Source of the DNA: Phycisphaeraceae bacterium
GTDB lineage: Bacteria > Planctomycetota > Phycisphaerae > Phycisphaerales > Phycisphaeraceae
Reading direction: 5' to 3'
Length of the DNA: 48,248 bases
NCBI GenBank assembly: GCA_020831765.1
Contig: JAFIFY010000107.1
Span: forward strand, 1-48,248
Part shown: piece after piece, positions 8,291-17,441 of the stretch
Numbering within the stretch: position 1 is the stretch's first letter
How the letters are laid out: every line of letters starts with the position of its first letter
Position numbers and translations under genes: made by a program
The notes under the pieces: model-generated
Seen by the model: only the letters and a program-made list of their open reading frames with translations
Databases searched by the model: none
Told to the model about the DNA's origin: nothing

Positions 8291-10198
8291 TCACCGGCCG
8301 GCGGCCGCGGGCTGGTGGATGATGCGGTTTTCCTCGACATCGTATCGGAGCGCCGCCCGTCCGAGCTGGAAGCGGGTGTCCATGCCGGAGCCGGCGATCC
8401 GCGCGGCGGGCGGGTTGCCGGTACCAACGGTCATCACCACCCAGATATTGGCATCGCTGCCTCGTGTGTGAATCTGCAGCGCATCCTTGCCGGCACCTTG
8501 ATCCACGGCCTCGACGACCTGAGCGTCAGCAGGATGCAGCACCCAGCCTTTGACGTAGCTGTTGTGTCGGCCACGCAGTATGAATGTCGGACGCCCTGCC
8601 TCATTGCCGATGATGACCCGCTCGATGCCATCGCGACCACCGGCATCAGCAAGCGCCGCGTTCCATGTGTAACGGTTCTCGCGCTGGGATTTGATCACAT
8701 CCAGGGTGCTCATCAGGGCATCGGTGCCGGTCGCGCCGGAAAAGTCCACGAAGTAGTGCCGCTGGATGTCGTCAACAGGATCAGGCCGGTAGACTTCGCC
8801 GCCACCGACGATGACATAACCACCATGATCGTGTGCCTGACGGTGGATGGACTGGCCACGGCGGTGCTGGGGATTGCCACCAGAGCTACGCTGATCGTTG
8901 ATCAGTGGAGCGCTGTAATGGTGTGGCTCGCGGCGGGTGGCCGGGCCGGCGATGAAGGTGGTGTCATAGGCGTGCAGAGCGATCTGTAGAGCCTCGGGCT
9001 GGTCCCATGCGCGACCGTGACTGTTGGTGTCGGCCATGATCGATGTCATGATGTCATCGCCCACACCCCAGCGGTTCCGGAAGAAATAGTAACCTCGCCG
9101 GTCATAGGCGAAGCGACCGTACTTCTCGACCGGGTCGCGCGGCTGAACATCGAACGGATAGTAGAGCAGCGCCCAGACCGTGCCGGCGCGCGTGCTGTCA
9201 TAGCGGAACTCGACCGGGCGGCGATTTTCCGGTCCGGCGTGACGATTGTAGAAGTAAAGGAAGTAAGGCATTTCCTCGGCGGGCACAAGACCGAGCAGCG
9301 AGCTGACCCAGCCTTCATCCATGAAGCGGACGTTGGAAACGCCATTGGGCAGGAATTTCTGATGGCCCATCTGCGCTGTATTGCCCGTGGCGCCGGTGAA
9401 CATCGGAAAGACCCATGCCGATCGCTCCCGCAGCATGTCGGCCAAAGAACTGTCGCCGGCCACCTGTTCCAACGCCAAGGCCCCGGGCACAAGGAACGCC
9501 CCGCCAAAACTCATGTACCCCACGCCTTCCTGCGTGTAGCCGATCGAGCCGATCGCCGACTGGATATGGCGCTGCAGTTCACGCACCAGAAAGCGCAGGC
9601 GGTCCGCCCGCTCCTCGTGCTGGCCGGAAGCCAACAGCATGATCAACTCACCTCCTCGACTGACCGACACCCAGTTCGACCCGCGATCCTGACCGAAGTT
9701 GTGATGCGATACGCGCGGCCAGAAATCCAAACCTTCTGTGATCCGCTGCTCGACCCAGCGACGGTCTTCCGCGCTCATCGCATCCTTGCACCAGGCATAC
9801 ACCAGGCCGAAGGCGACACTGTGAAAGGCATTGTTCAGGCCGCGCGAATGCGTGGCATTCTGCACACCCTCGCGCAACTCACGCACGGCCGCGGCGACGT
9901 ATCGGCGATCACCGGTGATCTGATACATCATCGCCGCTTCACGCGCCAGCCAACTGCTCTGATAAGTCCGACGGCCCGGTCCGAATCCCGGCCGATACCC
10001 ATCCTCCCACCCCTGCTCGATGCGCGTCCGCATGCCCTCGATCATCTCAGCGGCCGGGCTCCCCCGCCGCTCAGCCTGCCGGCGAATTTCAGCGAGGCGC
10101 TCGGGCGTGAGCAGGAAGGTCGCCTCCGCGGCGAAAGCGGGTATCACACTGGTAACAATCAGTAAAAGAACGACAAACGACAGAAGGCGATTAATCAT
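8291..10198 (-). CDS. Secreted heparinase II/III-like polysaccharide lyase (putative)
   Basis: The 635-residue protein has a signal peptide (MINRLLSFVVLLLIVTSVIP, then AFAAEA). An alpha-helical toroid-like part follows (about 25-330, with RGLNNAFHSVAFGLVYAWC and SHHNFGQDRGSNWVSVSRGG). The C-terminal half is a beta-rich heparinase II/III-like domain with TSIMADTNSHGRAWDQPEAL and HAYDTTFIAGPATR. This architecture is that of lyases cutting uronate-containing polysaccharides by beta-elimination; Asn/His/Tyr residues in the helical part could be catalytic. The start at 10198 is fixed by CAGGAG 9 nt upstream and by the signal peptide. The downstream glucuronokinase fits a uronate-rich substrate. 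The exact polymer cannot be assigned, and the family match is from memory of the fold pattern. Confidence 0.7.
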   Translation of the reverse strand: MINRLLSFVVLLLIVTSVIPAFAAEATFLLTPERLAEIRRQAERRGSPAAEMIEGMRTRIEQGWEDGYRPGFGPGRRTYQSSWLAREAAMMYQITGDRRYVAAAVRELREGVQNATHSRGLNNAFHSVAFGLVYAWCKDAMSAEDRRWVEQRITEGLDFWPRVSHHNFGQDRGSNWVSVSRGGELIMLLASGQHEERADRLRFLVRELQRHIQSAIGSIGYTQEGVGYMSFGGAFLVPGALALEQVAGDSSLADMLRERSAWVFPMFTGATGNTAQMGHQKFLPNGVSNVRFMDEGWVSSLLGLVPAEEMPYFLYFYNRHAGPENRRPVEFRYDSTRAGTVWALLYYPFDVQPRDPVEKYGRFAYDRRGYYFFRNRWGVGDDIMTSIMADTNSHGRAWDQPEALQIALHAYDTTFIAGPATRREPHHYSAPLINDQRSSGGNPQHRRGQSIHRQAHDHGGYVIVGGGEVYRPDPVDDIQRHYFVDFSGATGTDALMSTLDVIKSQRENRYTWNAALADAGGRDGIERVIIGNEAGRPTFILRGRHNSYVKGWVLHPADAQVVEAVDQGAGKDALQIHTRGSDANIWVVMTVGTGNPPAARIAGSGMDTRFQLGRAALRYDVEENRIIHQPAAAGR

Positions 10199-10580
10199 GT
10201 GAACAACTCCTGAACATCGAGTTCCATAAACTGCGCAGTCCAGCAACCAATGCACTGCGCGTTGATTCCCCGCCATACTATGACGAACTCCACCGTTCGT
10301 TTCATGCCCGTTGCGGTGGTTCGCAATCCGCTTCACCAGAGGGCGGCTGAGCCGCGATGCTCATAAGACTATATCGCAGAAAGGCTAAGGACAACCGTCA
10401 CGGGGCAAAAGCGTCTCGGTGGGGGTAAAAGCCCGATCCGGCCACCGTGCAAACGCAGCCGGATGAGGGGGCACTGCCGGTTTGAGACCGCACTCGCCAA
10501 CCCTTGCCGCTTGATGCGGGGTAGAACGGCAGGGCTTGGGTCACCGGTGGCATGACATGCGCGGAACCGAGGCGATGCGA
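10199..10580. other. 382-bp spacer between PQQ/TPR gene and lyase gene
   Basis: No gene is seen. On the minus strand TATAGT (10368-10373) could be a -10 box for the lyase gene, about 170 bp from its start; the best -35-like hexamer (TTGTCC, 10389-10394) is only 15 bp away, so support is weak. GC-rich partial inverted repeats around 10430-10560 suggest RNA structure in the 3' region of the upstream gene, but no known RNA family fits. Confidence 0.3.
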
Positions 10581-13500
10581 TCAATCGTCTATCGAGTCCT
10601 CATCCTTTGGAGCAAAGGCGTAAATGCCACCTCGACACTGGATAACCGCGCCATCCCTTCGGCTGAAAACCAGCATCACTGACCGGAATCGTCCTTCCTC
10701 AGGGCCGACCAATTCCGGCCCAATCGGCTTGGCGTCGCTTTTGCTTACCATGCGCACCACGAACACGTTTCCATCCTCCACAGCTTTGGCCTGCGGGATC
10801 AACGGGCCGGCATTCATGATGCTTCGTACGGCTCCTTCCATTCCCTGGATGAAGTGAGGGGCTTGAACTGAGTTGATCGGAACCATCTCATCGGCATCCG
10901 CATCGGACCACAATCCAACGAACAGATTGAAGTCGCGGTTGTGGCCGACGAGCACCATCCGACCTTCCGCATTCACGTCACCATGCAGATATCCCCGCAC
11001 AAGTGGCCCCATCACACTCCGTTCCAGCCTGCGCACAATCGCTCCAGTGCGAACATCGATCATCTCATAGTCCAGAGCCCTCTGGAATTGACTCAGGCTC
11101 AGGACAACATTCTGATCACTGTTCAACAGCCAAGTACCGCCGCGATACCCACGTGCCGACCATCGGATGCTCCCGTTCTCAATATCCAACAACGTGATTC
11201 CATCGTCGGCATTCCCATAGAGAAGACCTTCATCATGCAAGATCAGCTTCATCCGCGGTGAAAGGTCGTCAAGCTCAACTTGAGCGACGACACGACCGTC
11301 GGTGCGCTCCAGAACCGATACCACATTTCCTTCACCAAGTACCCAGATGCAACCCTGTCCGTATCCGACGGCGATCGGCTGCCAGAATGGAACATACCTC
11401 TCCCAGACAACATGACCATTGAGGGTATCGAATGCCCGGAGGACGACGCGGTTCGTCCGGGCATCCCGGACCAGCAGGGCGAATATCCCTTCACCCGCAA
11501 CGGCAGTGTCAAGATCGTGACGACCCTGAGCCGGTGTCCAACCCGGAAACTGGTGGACATGATGCATCCACGATCCGCCCAGGGGAACTCGCCAGAGAGG
11601 CTCGACTTCCCCACCTTGATCCGCCGCGCAATTGACGAGCCCGTATGCGATCAGGTGGTCCGTACCGACGGCAAAGCCGATATGCCCGTCTCGAAGCAAC
11701 GATGCGTCGGCATGGGTCAAGACCATCTCGTGCATATGGATGATCCCACGTCGATTCTGCATCGGGGCAGGACCATCGGCACCTTCGATCCGATCACTTA
11801 ATCGCACACGCCATGCCGATGAACCATCAGTCTGCCGTCCGTGAATGAACGGTTCAGATGATCTTGGCGAAGCCATGACCACCAATCCCTCCAGATGATC
11901 GGAAGCGTGCCTCCCATGCGTATCCAGGATCACCGTCGCAGGCACCTCATGGACCCATGATTGCCGATATTCGTAATCGCCCGGCTGGGGCTTGCGGTCT
12001 TCGGCAAGGGGTTTGGAAAGGCTCGCAAGCGCTTCACGGGCTCGTTGGGCAAGCCTTTCCGCTTGAGCCGGTGCGACGCCGTCCATAGTCCGAGCATCGA
12101 TCTCATCCCTGATCCACCGCCATTGCCGCGCGGCGGCCGTCTCCCATCTCATGCTCGTGTAGAACTCGGCCACCAGAACACCGTAGGAAATAGCATGCTC
12201 CGATTCACTGTCGAACATCTCCAGAAGTATGCGTTCAGCTTCTTCGATGCGGTTTTCGGCGACCAGCCGGTCCACCAGCTTAGAGGTCAGTTCCGGACCG
12301 ATCGGAGTCCGGCCCACGGTTCGTACCCAGGCAACCCAGTCCGCAACATCCGCATCCTCACCGATCTCCGAAGACCAGGCGCGGGCTGCCTCAACAACCC
12401 GCTCAATCGTCAGAGGATTCTTCAAGAGAAGCTCACTCAGGTGACGTCTGGCCAACACAACGGCTTGAACCCGATTTTCGACGTTGTCGCCAAAGTCGGC
12501 CAACAGTGAACGCGCCGGCTGGCGCCCGATCGGCAACAGATGATCGACCGCGGCTTCAATCTCTCCAAGACTTTCAAGAAGCCTGGCTTGTACCAATCCC
12601 AACTGCATCCGTCTTGCTTCATCGATCGGCAACGTGGCGGCTTCATCAAGCCATCGCCTGGCCTTGGCCGGATGCTGATCGGCCTGTTGCAGCAAAAGAT
12701 CAAAAAGGCGATCCACCACAGCCGTGCCGGCGGCATCCTCGACGTCATCTGGAAGTAACCGGCCAAGCTGCTCGATCGCCTGCACCGGGCGACCGGCAAC
12801 CGTCAGCAAATCGGCCATTTGCAGCCGAACTTCCTTTTCTCGGTCTGGCCGCTCCAAGATCGATCGCTTCAGGACCTGAAGTTGCCGATCGGTTTCGACG
12901 AGACGGCTGATTCGTCCGGGCTGATAGACAAGCATCCCGTCGTCAGATGCGAAAAGATTGCCAACCGGAAAACCGCCGTTTGGGCCCGCATGGGATTCAG
13001 CGATTGGCATGTCGTTGAGCGTAAGGCCATCTTTGGGATCAAGCTGGAAGATGGTCACATCGGACGGGATATAGATCGCATCTCCGGTGATCGCACCTCG
13101 GGCCGATTTGCCATTAATCGCTCGTGTCCATATCTGTCGGATGCGGCCACCGCCAACGTCATAACGGGCGGCCCTGCCCGGACCACCGAGTATCACACCC
13201 TGGTCGGCGGCGCCGATGGCATAAGTCAGGCCCGCGACGGCACGGTGATCCAACAGGCGACCGGTTGTGCGATCAAAAAGATGGATGGCCGCCGCATCCG
13301 ATGGCAGGACAACGACGTAGTCTCCGACGGGTATCACGGTGTCTTCGGCGAACCCGTAAGGAGGCGGATTGCGACCTCCCATCACCATCATCTGCCGTTC
13401 ACTGTCTCTCATTGATGTGTTGTCCGCCCGATAGGCAGTGGTCCATAGTGTTCGACCGTCCAAGGAAGATACGGCCGTCACGATGCCGCGTCCGGTCGCA

Positions 13501-15173
13501 ATGAAAAGTTCCCCGCTGTCCGAGGCCATCCCAACCGTACGATTGATCCTCCCGATCATCTGATGAGATGACACGATGTGTCGCCTCCAGAGTTCCCGCT
13601 CTCCAAGTCCTCGGGTGACCGTATCCGGACGGTCATCAAGGGCGATCAGATAGATGGTCTGGTGAATCTCGGCGACCACCAGCAGGTTCTCCCCGATGCG
13701 CATCGGAGCTGAGAGAAAATTGGTCGGGGTCGCTTCCGGGCCGGAGTGACGGTCCGCGGCGATTCGCCATCGAAGTCGACCGGTCCGGGCATCCACGGAT
13801 ATCAGGCGATGCCCGATAAGCAATTGACTGGTCACGCCGAACTGAGTCTCCGGGACGCGAAGACCGACCGCCCATTCATGCCCCTCTACAGCATAGATCA
13901 CGCCATCATCAAGGGTAATCTGCTGAGCGATCGAATCATCAAACAACAGTTGCTCTTCGGCCGATGTGGGTATCCGAGACGACAGAATATGATTGATCCT
14001 CGTCATCATCGGTGAGACCTGGGCCGCCGCTGTGATGGTTGGCGGAGGAGTCGCCTCGATGAACCACTTCAACTCTCCGGTTTCGATTTTCACCGCGACC
14101 AATGCCGGAACCTGTTTCGAACCGGGACGGAGGGGGTTGATGAAGTGATGAGTGCGAAAGTAGACGGTATCCTCATCAAAGAACAACTGACTTGTCGGAA
14201 TCCATTGATGCTGACGCCATCGTCGCGTGATCTCATGTGGTTGGCTGGTCCGATTGCGTACTTCTTCAAACGTTGTGAACTGCCGCATGTTGGGCAGCAG
14301 CCAGAGTGGCGCCGCAACGCCGATGAAATCGTCGGTTGTCCAGAGAGAGGCCCAAGACGGTGACTGCCCGGCTGAGCCTCCAAGGGGCATCGCGACCGCA
14401 CGCCGGCTTATATCTCCGAGGGCCGCAGAGCGATCCCGTATCACCCGCGGACTTGTGGCCAGAGATGCTTCTCGATCGGATATTTCCCTGAGCTGGTCGA
14501 TGATGGCGGGCTTGAACGCCTGCTCCGTTCGCCGCAGACGTTCCAGCGCGGCCGCCAGTTCCTGTTCCTCTCCCAGAAAAGCGTGAACCGCCGCGAGCCT
14601 TCGATCGATCATCCCGGCATCAAGCGACGGATTCGGATGCCTGCTTGCTTGCATAAGCAGCCTTCGCGCCATTCTGAAGTTCCGCTCATCGAGCAACATG
14701 CATCCCAACTCGAACGCGGCCCGATCGCCCTCGGACGAAAGAAAATATCGGGCCACGATCTCTTCCAGAATCGCTCTCCGATCCGCCTCGGAGGCCCGAT
14801 CCGTCCGGGCCCAAAGAGATCGAGCTTCCCGGTCCGCTGCCAGCGTATACGCCCGGCGCAATCGGGCATTGGCAAGTATCCGCTGTTCCACAAGATCCGC
14901 AACGGGAACGAAGCGGCCGTCCTCCGACGGGATCACCAGGCTCCGTTGTTCGAAAGCACGATCAAGAATCTGCTGGACGGTCATCGCGGCCAGATCGTAT
15001 TCATCTCCACGCAAGAATCGGTCCAGGTTCCGCAGCCACGTATCGACATCCAGATCGTGATCAAGGCCGCGCCGACTGCGCTCATCCTCCATTGCCTCCG
15101 AATCGGCCCAGGCGGTCACCGGAACGGCCGTCAAAACACCCAAGACCAGCAGAAACGCCAGTAAAGCGCTCAT
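10581..15173 (-). CDS. Large exported TPR / PQQ-like beta-propeller protein
   Basis: From the ATG at 15173 the protein is 1530 residues long with a signal peptide (MSALLAFLLVLGVLTAVPVT, then AWADSEA). The first 300 residues are helical TPR-like repeats (ALERLRR, MLLDERNFRMARRLLMQ). They are followed by a first PQQ-like propeller with blades such as LVAVKIETGELKWFIEA, LISVDARTGRLRWRIAA and TAVSSLDGRTLWTTAY. A second helical region (about 780-1050) and a second propeller (ALLVRDARTNRVVLRAFDT, LLDIENGSIRWSARGYRGG) close it. Such BamB/quinoprotein-like propellers paired with TPRs are common in planctomycetes, with unknown roles at the envelope. The frame stays open to an ATG at 15509, adding 112 residues without a signal or clear ribosome site. 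The chosen start also lacks a strong Shine-Dalgarno, so it is uncertain. Confidence 0.85.
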   Translation of the reverse strand: MSALLAFLLVLGVLTAVPVTAWADSEAMEDERSRRGLDHDLDVDTWLRNLDRFLRGDEYDLAAMTVQQILDRAFEQRSLVIPSEDGRFVPVADLVEQRILANARLRRAYTLAADREARSLWARTDRASEADRRAILEEIVARYFLSSEGDRAAFELGCMLLDERNFRMARRLLMQASRHPNPSLDAGMIDRRLAAVHAFLGEEQELAAALERLRRTEQAFKPAIIDQLREISDREASLATSPRVIRDRSAALGDISRRAVAMPLGGSAGQSPSWASLWTTDDFIGVAAPLWLLPNMRQFTTFEEVRNRTSQPHEITRRWRQHQWIPTSQLFFDEDTVYFRTHHFINPLRPGSKQVPALVAVKIETGELKWFIEATPPPTITAAAQVSPMMTRINHILSSRIPTSAEEQLLFDDSIAQQITLDDGVIYAVEGHEWAVGLRVPETQFGVTSQLLIGHRLISVDARTGRLRWRIAADRHSGPEATPTNFLSAPMRIGENLLVVAEIHQTIYLIALDDRPDTVTRGLGERELWRRHIVSSHQMIGRINRTVGMASDSGELFIATGRGIVTAVSSLDGRTLWTTAYRADNTSMRDSERQMMVMGGRNPPPYGFAEDTVIPVGDYVVVLPSDAAAIHLFDRTTGRLLDHRAVAGLTYAIGAADQGVILGGPGRAARYDVGGGRIRQIWTRAINGKSARGAITGDAIYIPSDVTIFQLDPKDGLTLNDMPIAESHAGPNGGFPVGNLFASDDGMLVYQPGRISRLVETDRQLQVLKRSILERPDREKEVRLQMADLLTVAGRPVQAIEQLGRLLPDDVEDAAGTAVVDRLFDLLLQQADQHPAKARRWLDEAATLPIDEARRMQLGLVQARLLESLGEIEAAVDHLLPIGRQPARSLLADFGDNVENRVQAVVLARRHLSELLLKNPLTIERVVEAARAWSSEIGEDADVADWVAWVRTVGRTPIGPELTSKLVDRLVAENRIEEAERILLEMFDSESEHAISYGVLVAEFYTSMRWETAAARQWRWIRDEIDARTMDGVAPAQAERLAQRAREALASLSKPLAEDRKPQPGDYEYRQSWVHEVPATVILDTHGRHASDHLEGLVVMASPRSSEPFIHGRQTDGSSAWRVRLSDRIEGADGPAPMQNRRGIIHMHEMVLTHADASLLRDGHIGFAVGTDHLIAYGLVNCAADQGGEVEPLWRVPLGGSWMHHVHQFPGWTPAQGRHDLDTAVAGEGIFALLVRDARTNRVVLRAFDTLNGHVVWERYVPFWQPIAVGYGQGCIWVLGEGNVVSVLERTDGRVVAQVELDDLSPRMKLILHDEGLLYGNADDGITLLDIENGSIRWSARGYRGGTWLLNSDQNVVLSLSQFQRALDYEMIDVRTGAIVRRLERSVMGPLVRGYLHGDVNAEGRMVLVGHNRDFNLFVGLWSDADADEMVPINSVQAPHFIQGMEGAVRSIMNAGPLIPQAKAVEDGNVFVVRMVSKSDAKPIGPELVGPEEGRFRSVMLVFSRRDGAVIQCRGGIYAFAPKDEDSIDD

Positions 15174-15511
15174 GGCGTTGGAACAGGTCAGCCCTGGTCG
15201 AGGCGAACTCAACTCGGTTGCATTGTCCGAAAGTAGAGGATCGACAGCGCGCTGTTGTCTGAAAAACATCATTTGTCCCATCTTTTTGGCGGCCTGCAAC
15301 CATCCATGCGCTTTGCTCTCGGAGGAAGATTCGATACACTTGGCCAAGCTTGGATTCGGCCCGTCCGAACCCATCAGCATACCCACAAAATTTACCAGGC
15401 AGCAGCAATTCTTTGGCCGGTCGTTGTACCAACGCCCTCCAGCGGTAGACGAGGCATCTTTGGGCGACGCTTTCAGAAAATGCTCTTTCGACACGACATT
15501 CACCTTCACAT

Positions 15512-15527
15512 GACTCGAAATTGAGTC
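15512..15527. promoter_or_regulatory. Inverted repeat GACTC-N6-GAGTC
   Basis: Two 5-bp arms around GAAATT lie at the edge of an AT-rich stretch in the divergent region. It could be an operator half-site pair, but short arms like these also arise by chance. Confidence 0.22.
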
Positions 15528-15696
15528 GCGGCTTAGCCGACCCTCGTATTTAAATTACGGCATGAGATGTATTTAAGAGTCGATTGGGCCACTTTAATTG
15601 CCGAAGAAATGCGGGCAACGGGGAGGCCTGGCCATCGACTCGAGCACGCCACATCGGTGCGTTGGCATAGCCACACGCTCGACCGCGTTATGCTTG

Positions 15697-15714
15697 CATT
15701 GCCGCGAAGCAATG
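15697..15714. promoter_or_regulatory. Inverted repeat CATTGC-N6-GCAATG (operator-like)
   Basis: A perfect 6-bp dyad with a 6-bp spacer sits about 170 bp before the glycoside hydrolase start. Its size and symmetry fit a dimeric regulator site, for example of LacI or GntR type; no such regulator is in the window, so the role is inference. Confidence 0.3.
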
Positions 15715-15884
15715 GTCAGCGATAACCGGACCAGGAACGCAGGCCCCCGACACGGCCAGTCGTGCCCAGCCTCACCACTCCGGCCGATCTGGTTCCGAAC
15801 CAAAGCGGAGGCGGCTCATTCGAATCCAGATGCCGGGTACGATACTCGCCAACGATGATGGCCATCATCACACGGAGCCTGCTG

Positions 15885-17363
15885 ATGCATGATTTGAAGC
15901 GACTCATCCCGATCTCTGTATCGCGGTTTGGAGGCCTGCGAGTTGCCGTCCTCTTGCTTGTCGCGTTTTGCCCGCTCCTGGCCGGCGGTGCGACGGCCGA
16001 CCCCACGCCCGAAGCGCAGGCCAACCCGCTTGCCGATGTGCGAATCGACGCCAAGACCATGCGCGGCAATGAAGGGTTCTTCCGTGTCGGTCAATGCACG
16101 AACGGCCGATGGTGGCTGGTCGACCCCGACGGCAAGCCGTTCCTGTACCGCGGCGTGTGCGGGATGAATCGGGCGGGGAGCATGGGTGGCCGCCGCGCGG
16201 TGCCCGGTCCGTATGCCCAGGCCGTCGACCGCAAGTATGGCTATCGGGAAAGTCCGGATCGCTTTGTCGAGGCGACCATCGAGCGTCTGCGTGAGTGGGG
16301 CTTTAACGCCATGGGCGCGTGGACGACCGAAGAGTTCTTCGATCGCGGCATGCCCTATACCGAGGATCTGGAATTCGCCTATCTGGGCCGGCGGATCAAT
16401 GTCTCGGGCGTCAACGTCCCTGATGTTTACGATCCGGAATGGATCAAGGCCGTTGATGAGCATGCGCGGAAAATCTGCACGCCGAGGCGCGAGAGCCGGG
16501 AGCTGGTGGGTTACTTCACGGACAACGAACTGGGCTGGGGGCAGCCGGGTACCGATCACGTCTGGGGTGAGCCGCTGCCGGAGCGTGGCCGCGCTCGGTT
16601 CACGCTTTTGCAGGCCTGCCTGAGCCTTCCGGCCGACCGGCCGGCGCATGAAGCGGCCTGGCGCTTCATCATGGAGCGCCACGACAACAGCTTTGAGAAG
16701 CTCTCCAAAGCGTGGGACGTGGAGATCGCGCAGCGCGATGATGTCCGCCGGCTCGTGCGCGCCGGGACATCGCTCAACAGCGAAGGCTATGGCAAGGACC
16801 ACGATGCATTCACCGCCGACTTTGTCGGCCGCTATGTCCGCATCACCAGCGAGGCGATCCGTCGGCATGACCCCAATCACATGATCCTGGGCGCCAGGTT
16901 CGGCGCGCCGCCCGGCGAGGTGGTCCTTCGCCAGTTCGTGCCGCCACACATCGATGTCGTTTCAGCCAACAACTATCGCGACTACATGTACGAGCGGGTG
17001 GACATCTATTACCGCGTCACACAGATGCCGATCCTCAATGGCGAGTTCGCCTGGCATTCGGGGTATTTCACGCAGGTTCCGGTTCCGCCGGGTGCCGATC
17101 GCGAGCAGGTCCTGATCGATCACATCTCCGTCGCCGGGCCGCGCACGCTCGAAGAAGCCTTCAAGCACCCGGGACTGGTGGGTTACACCTGGTATCGCTG
17201 GGTCCACAATCCGCGCGGCCCGTTCAGCTACGGGCTGGTGCATCGGGCGGATGATTCGGTCAACGAGTTGAATATTCGACTGCTCAAGCAGGTCAATCCA
17301 CGGCTTGAGACGATTGCAGCGCAGCGTTGGCCGTATCCGCTGGACAAGAATCCAGTGCCCTGA
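15885..17363 (+). CDS. Secreted glycoside hydrolase, agarase/beta-galactosidase-like (clan A fold)
   Basis: The 492-residue protein has a hydrophobic export signal (LRVAVLLLVAFCPLLAGG, about 18-35). It has the agarase-type opening in which a small beta region is followed by GRWWLVDPDGKPFLYRGV (74-91), then a TIM barrel (RLREWGFNAMGAW). Two acidic residues in the expected places stand out: Glu215 in GYFTDNELGWG as likely acid/base and Glu387 in ILNGEFAWHSG as likely nucleophile. The pattern resembles GH50/GH86-like beta-agarases and GH42-like enzymes; the exact family is not certain. ATG 15885 was chosen over upstream ATGs (15762, 15855, 15858) because CGGAG stands 8 nt before it and the signal then has a normal N-region. 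The TIM-barrel isomerase gene follows by 78 bp. Confidence 0.78.
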   Translation: MHDLKRLIPISVSRFGGLRVAVLLLVAFCPLLAGGATADPTPEAQANPLADVRIDAKTMRGNEGFFRVGQCTNGRWWLVDPDGKPFLYRGVCGMNRAGSMGGRRAVPGPYAQAVDRKYGYRESPDRFVEATIERLREWGFNAMGAWTTEEFFDRGMPYTEDLEFAYLGRRINVSGVNVPDVYDPEWIKAVDEHARKICTPRRESRELVGYFTDNELGWGQPGTDHVWGEPLPERGRARFTLLQACLSLPADRPAHEAAWRFIMERHDNSFEKLSKAWDVEIAQRDDVRRLVRAGTSLNSEGYGKDHDAFTADFVGRYVRITSEAIRRHDPNHMILGARFGAPPGEVVLRQFVPPHIDVVSANNYRDYMYERVDIYYRVTQMPILNGEFAWHSGYFTQVPVPPGADREQVLIDHISVAGPRTLEEAFKHPGLVGYTWYRWVHNPRGPFSYGLVHRADDSVNELNIRLLKQVNPRLETIAAQRWPYPLDKNPVP

Positions 17364-17441
17364 CGATTGTCCGGGGCGATATCCAGCCTGCTCAGCCATC
17401 AGAAACGATGATTTTCCGGTTTTAGAAAAGGAGAAACATTC

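Larger units (their letters stand above)
15174..15884. other. 711-bp divergent region between PQQ/TPR gene and glycoside hydrolase
   Basis: Part of this (15174-15509) could be extra N-terminal codons of the PQQ/TPR gene if the longer start is used. The segment 15540-15595 is clearly AT-richer than its surroundings (contains ATTTAAAT) and probably holds promoter elements. Two short inverted repeats are listed separately. No RNA gene was recognised. Confidence 0.4.

Noticed and set aside
9017-10165. Long plus-strand frame over the lyase gene, and a similar one at 7913-8989
   Set aside because: Both are antisense to the signal-peptide-bearing lyase or run through its spacer, with no motif or ribosome site.
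10400-10580. Riboswitch-like GC-rich segment
   Set aside because: Compared by eye with cobalamin and c-di-GMP riboswitch patterns; conserved cores are missing and it lies after, not before, a gene start.
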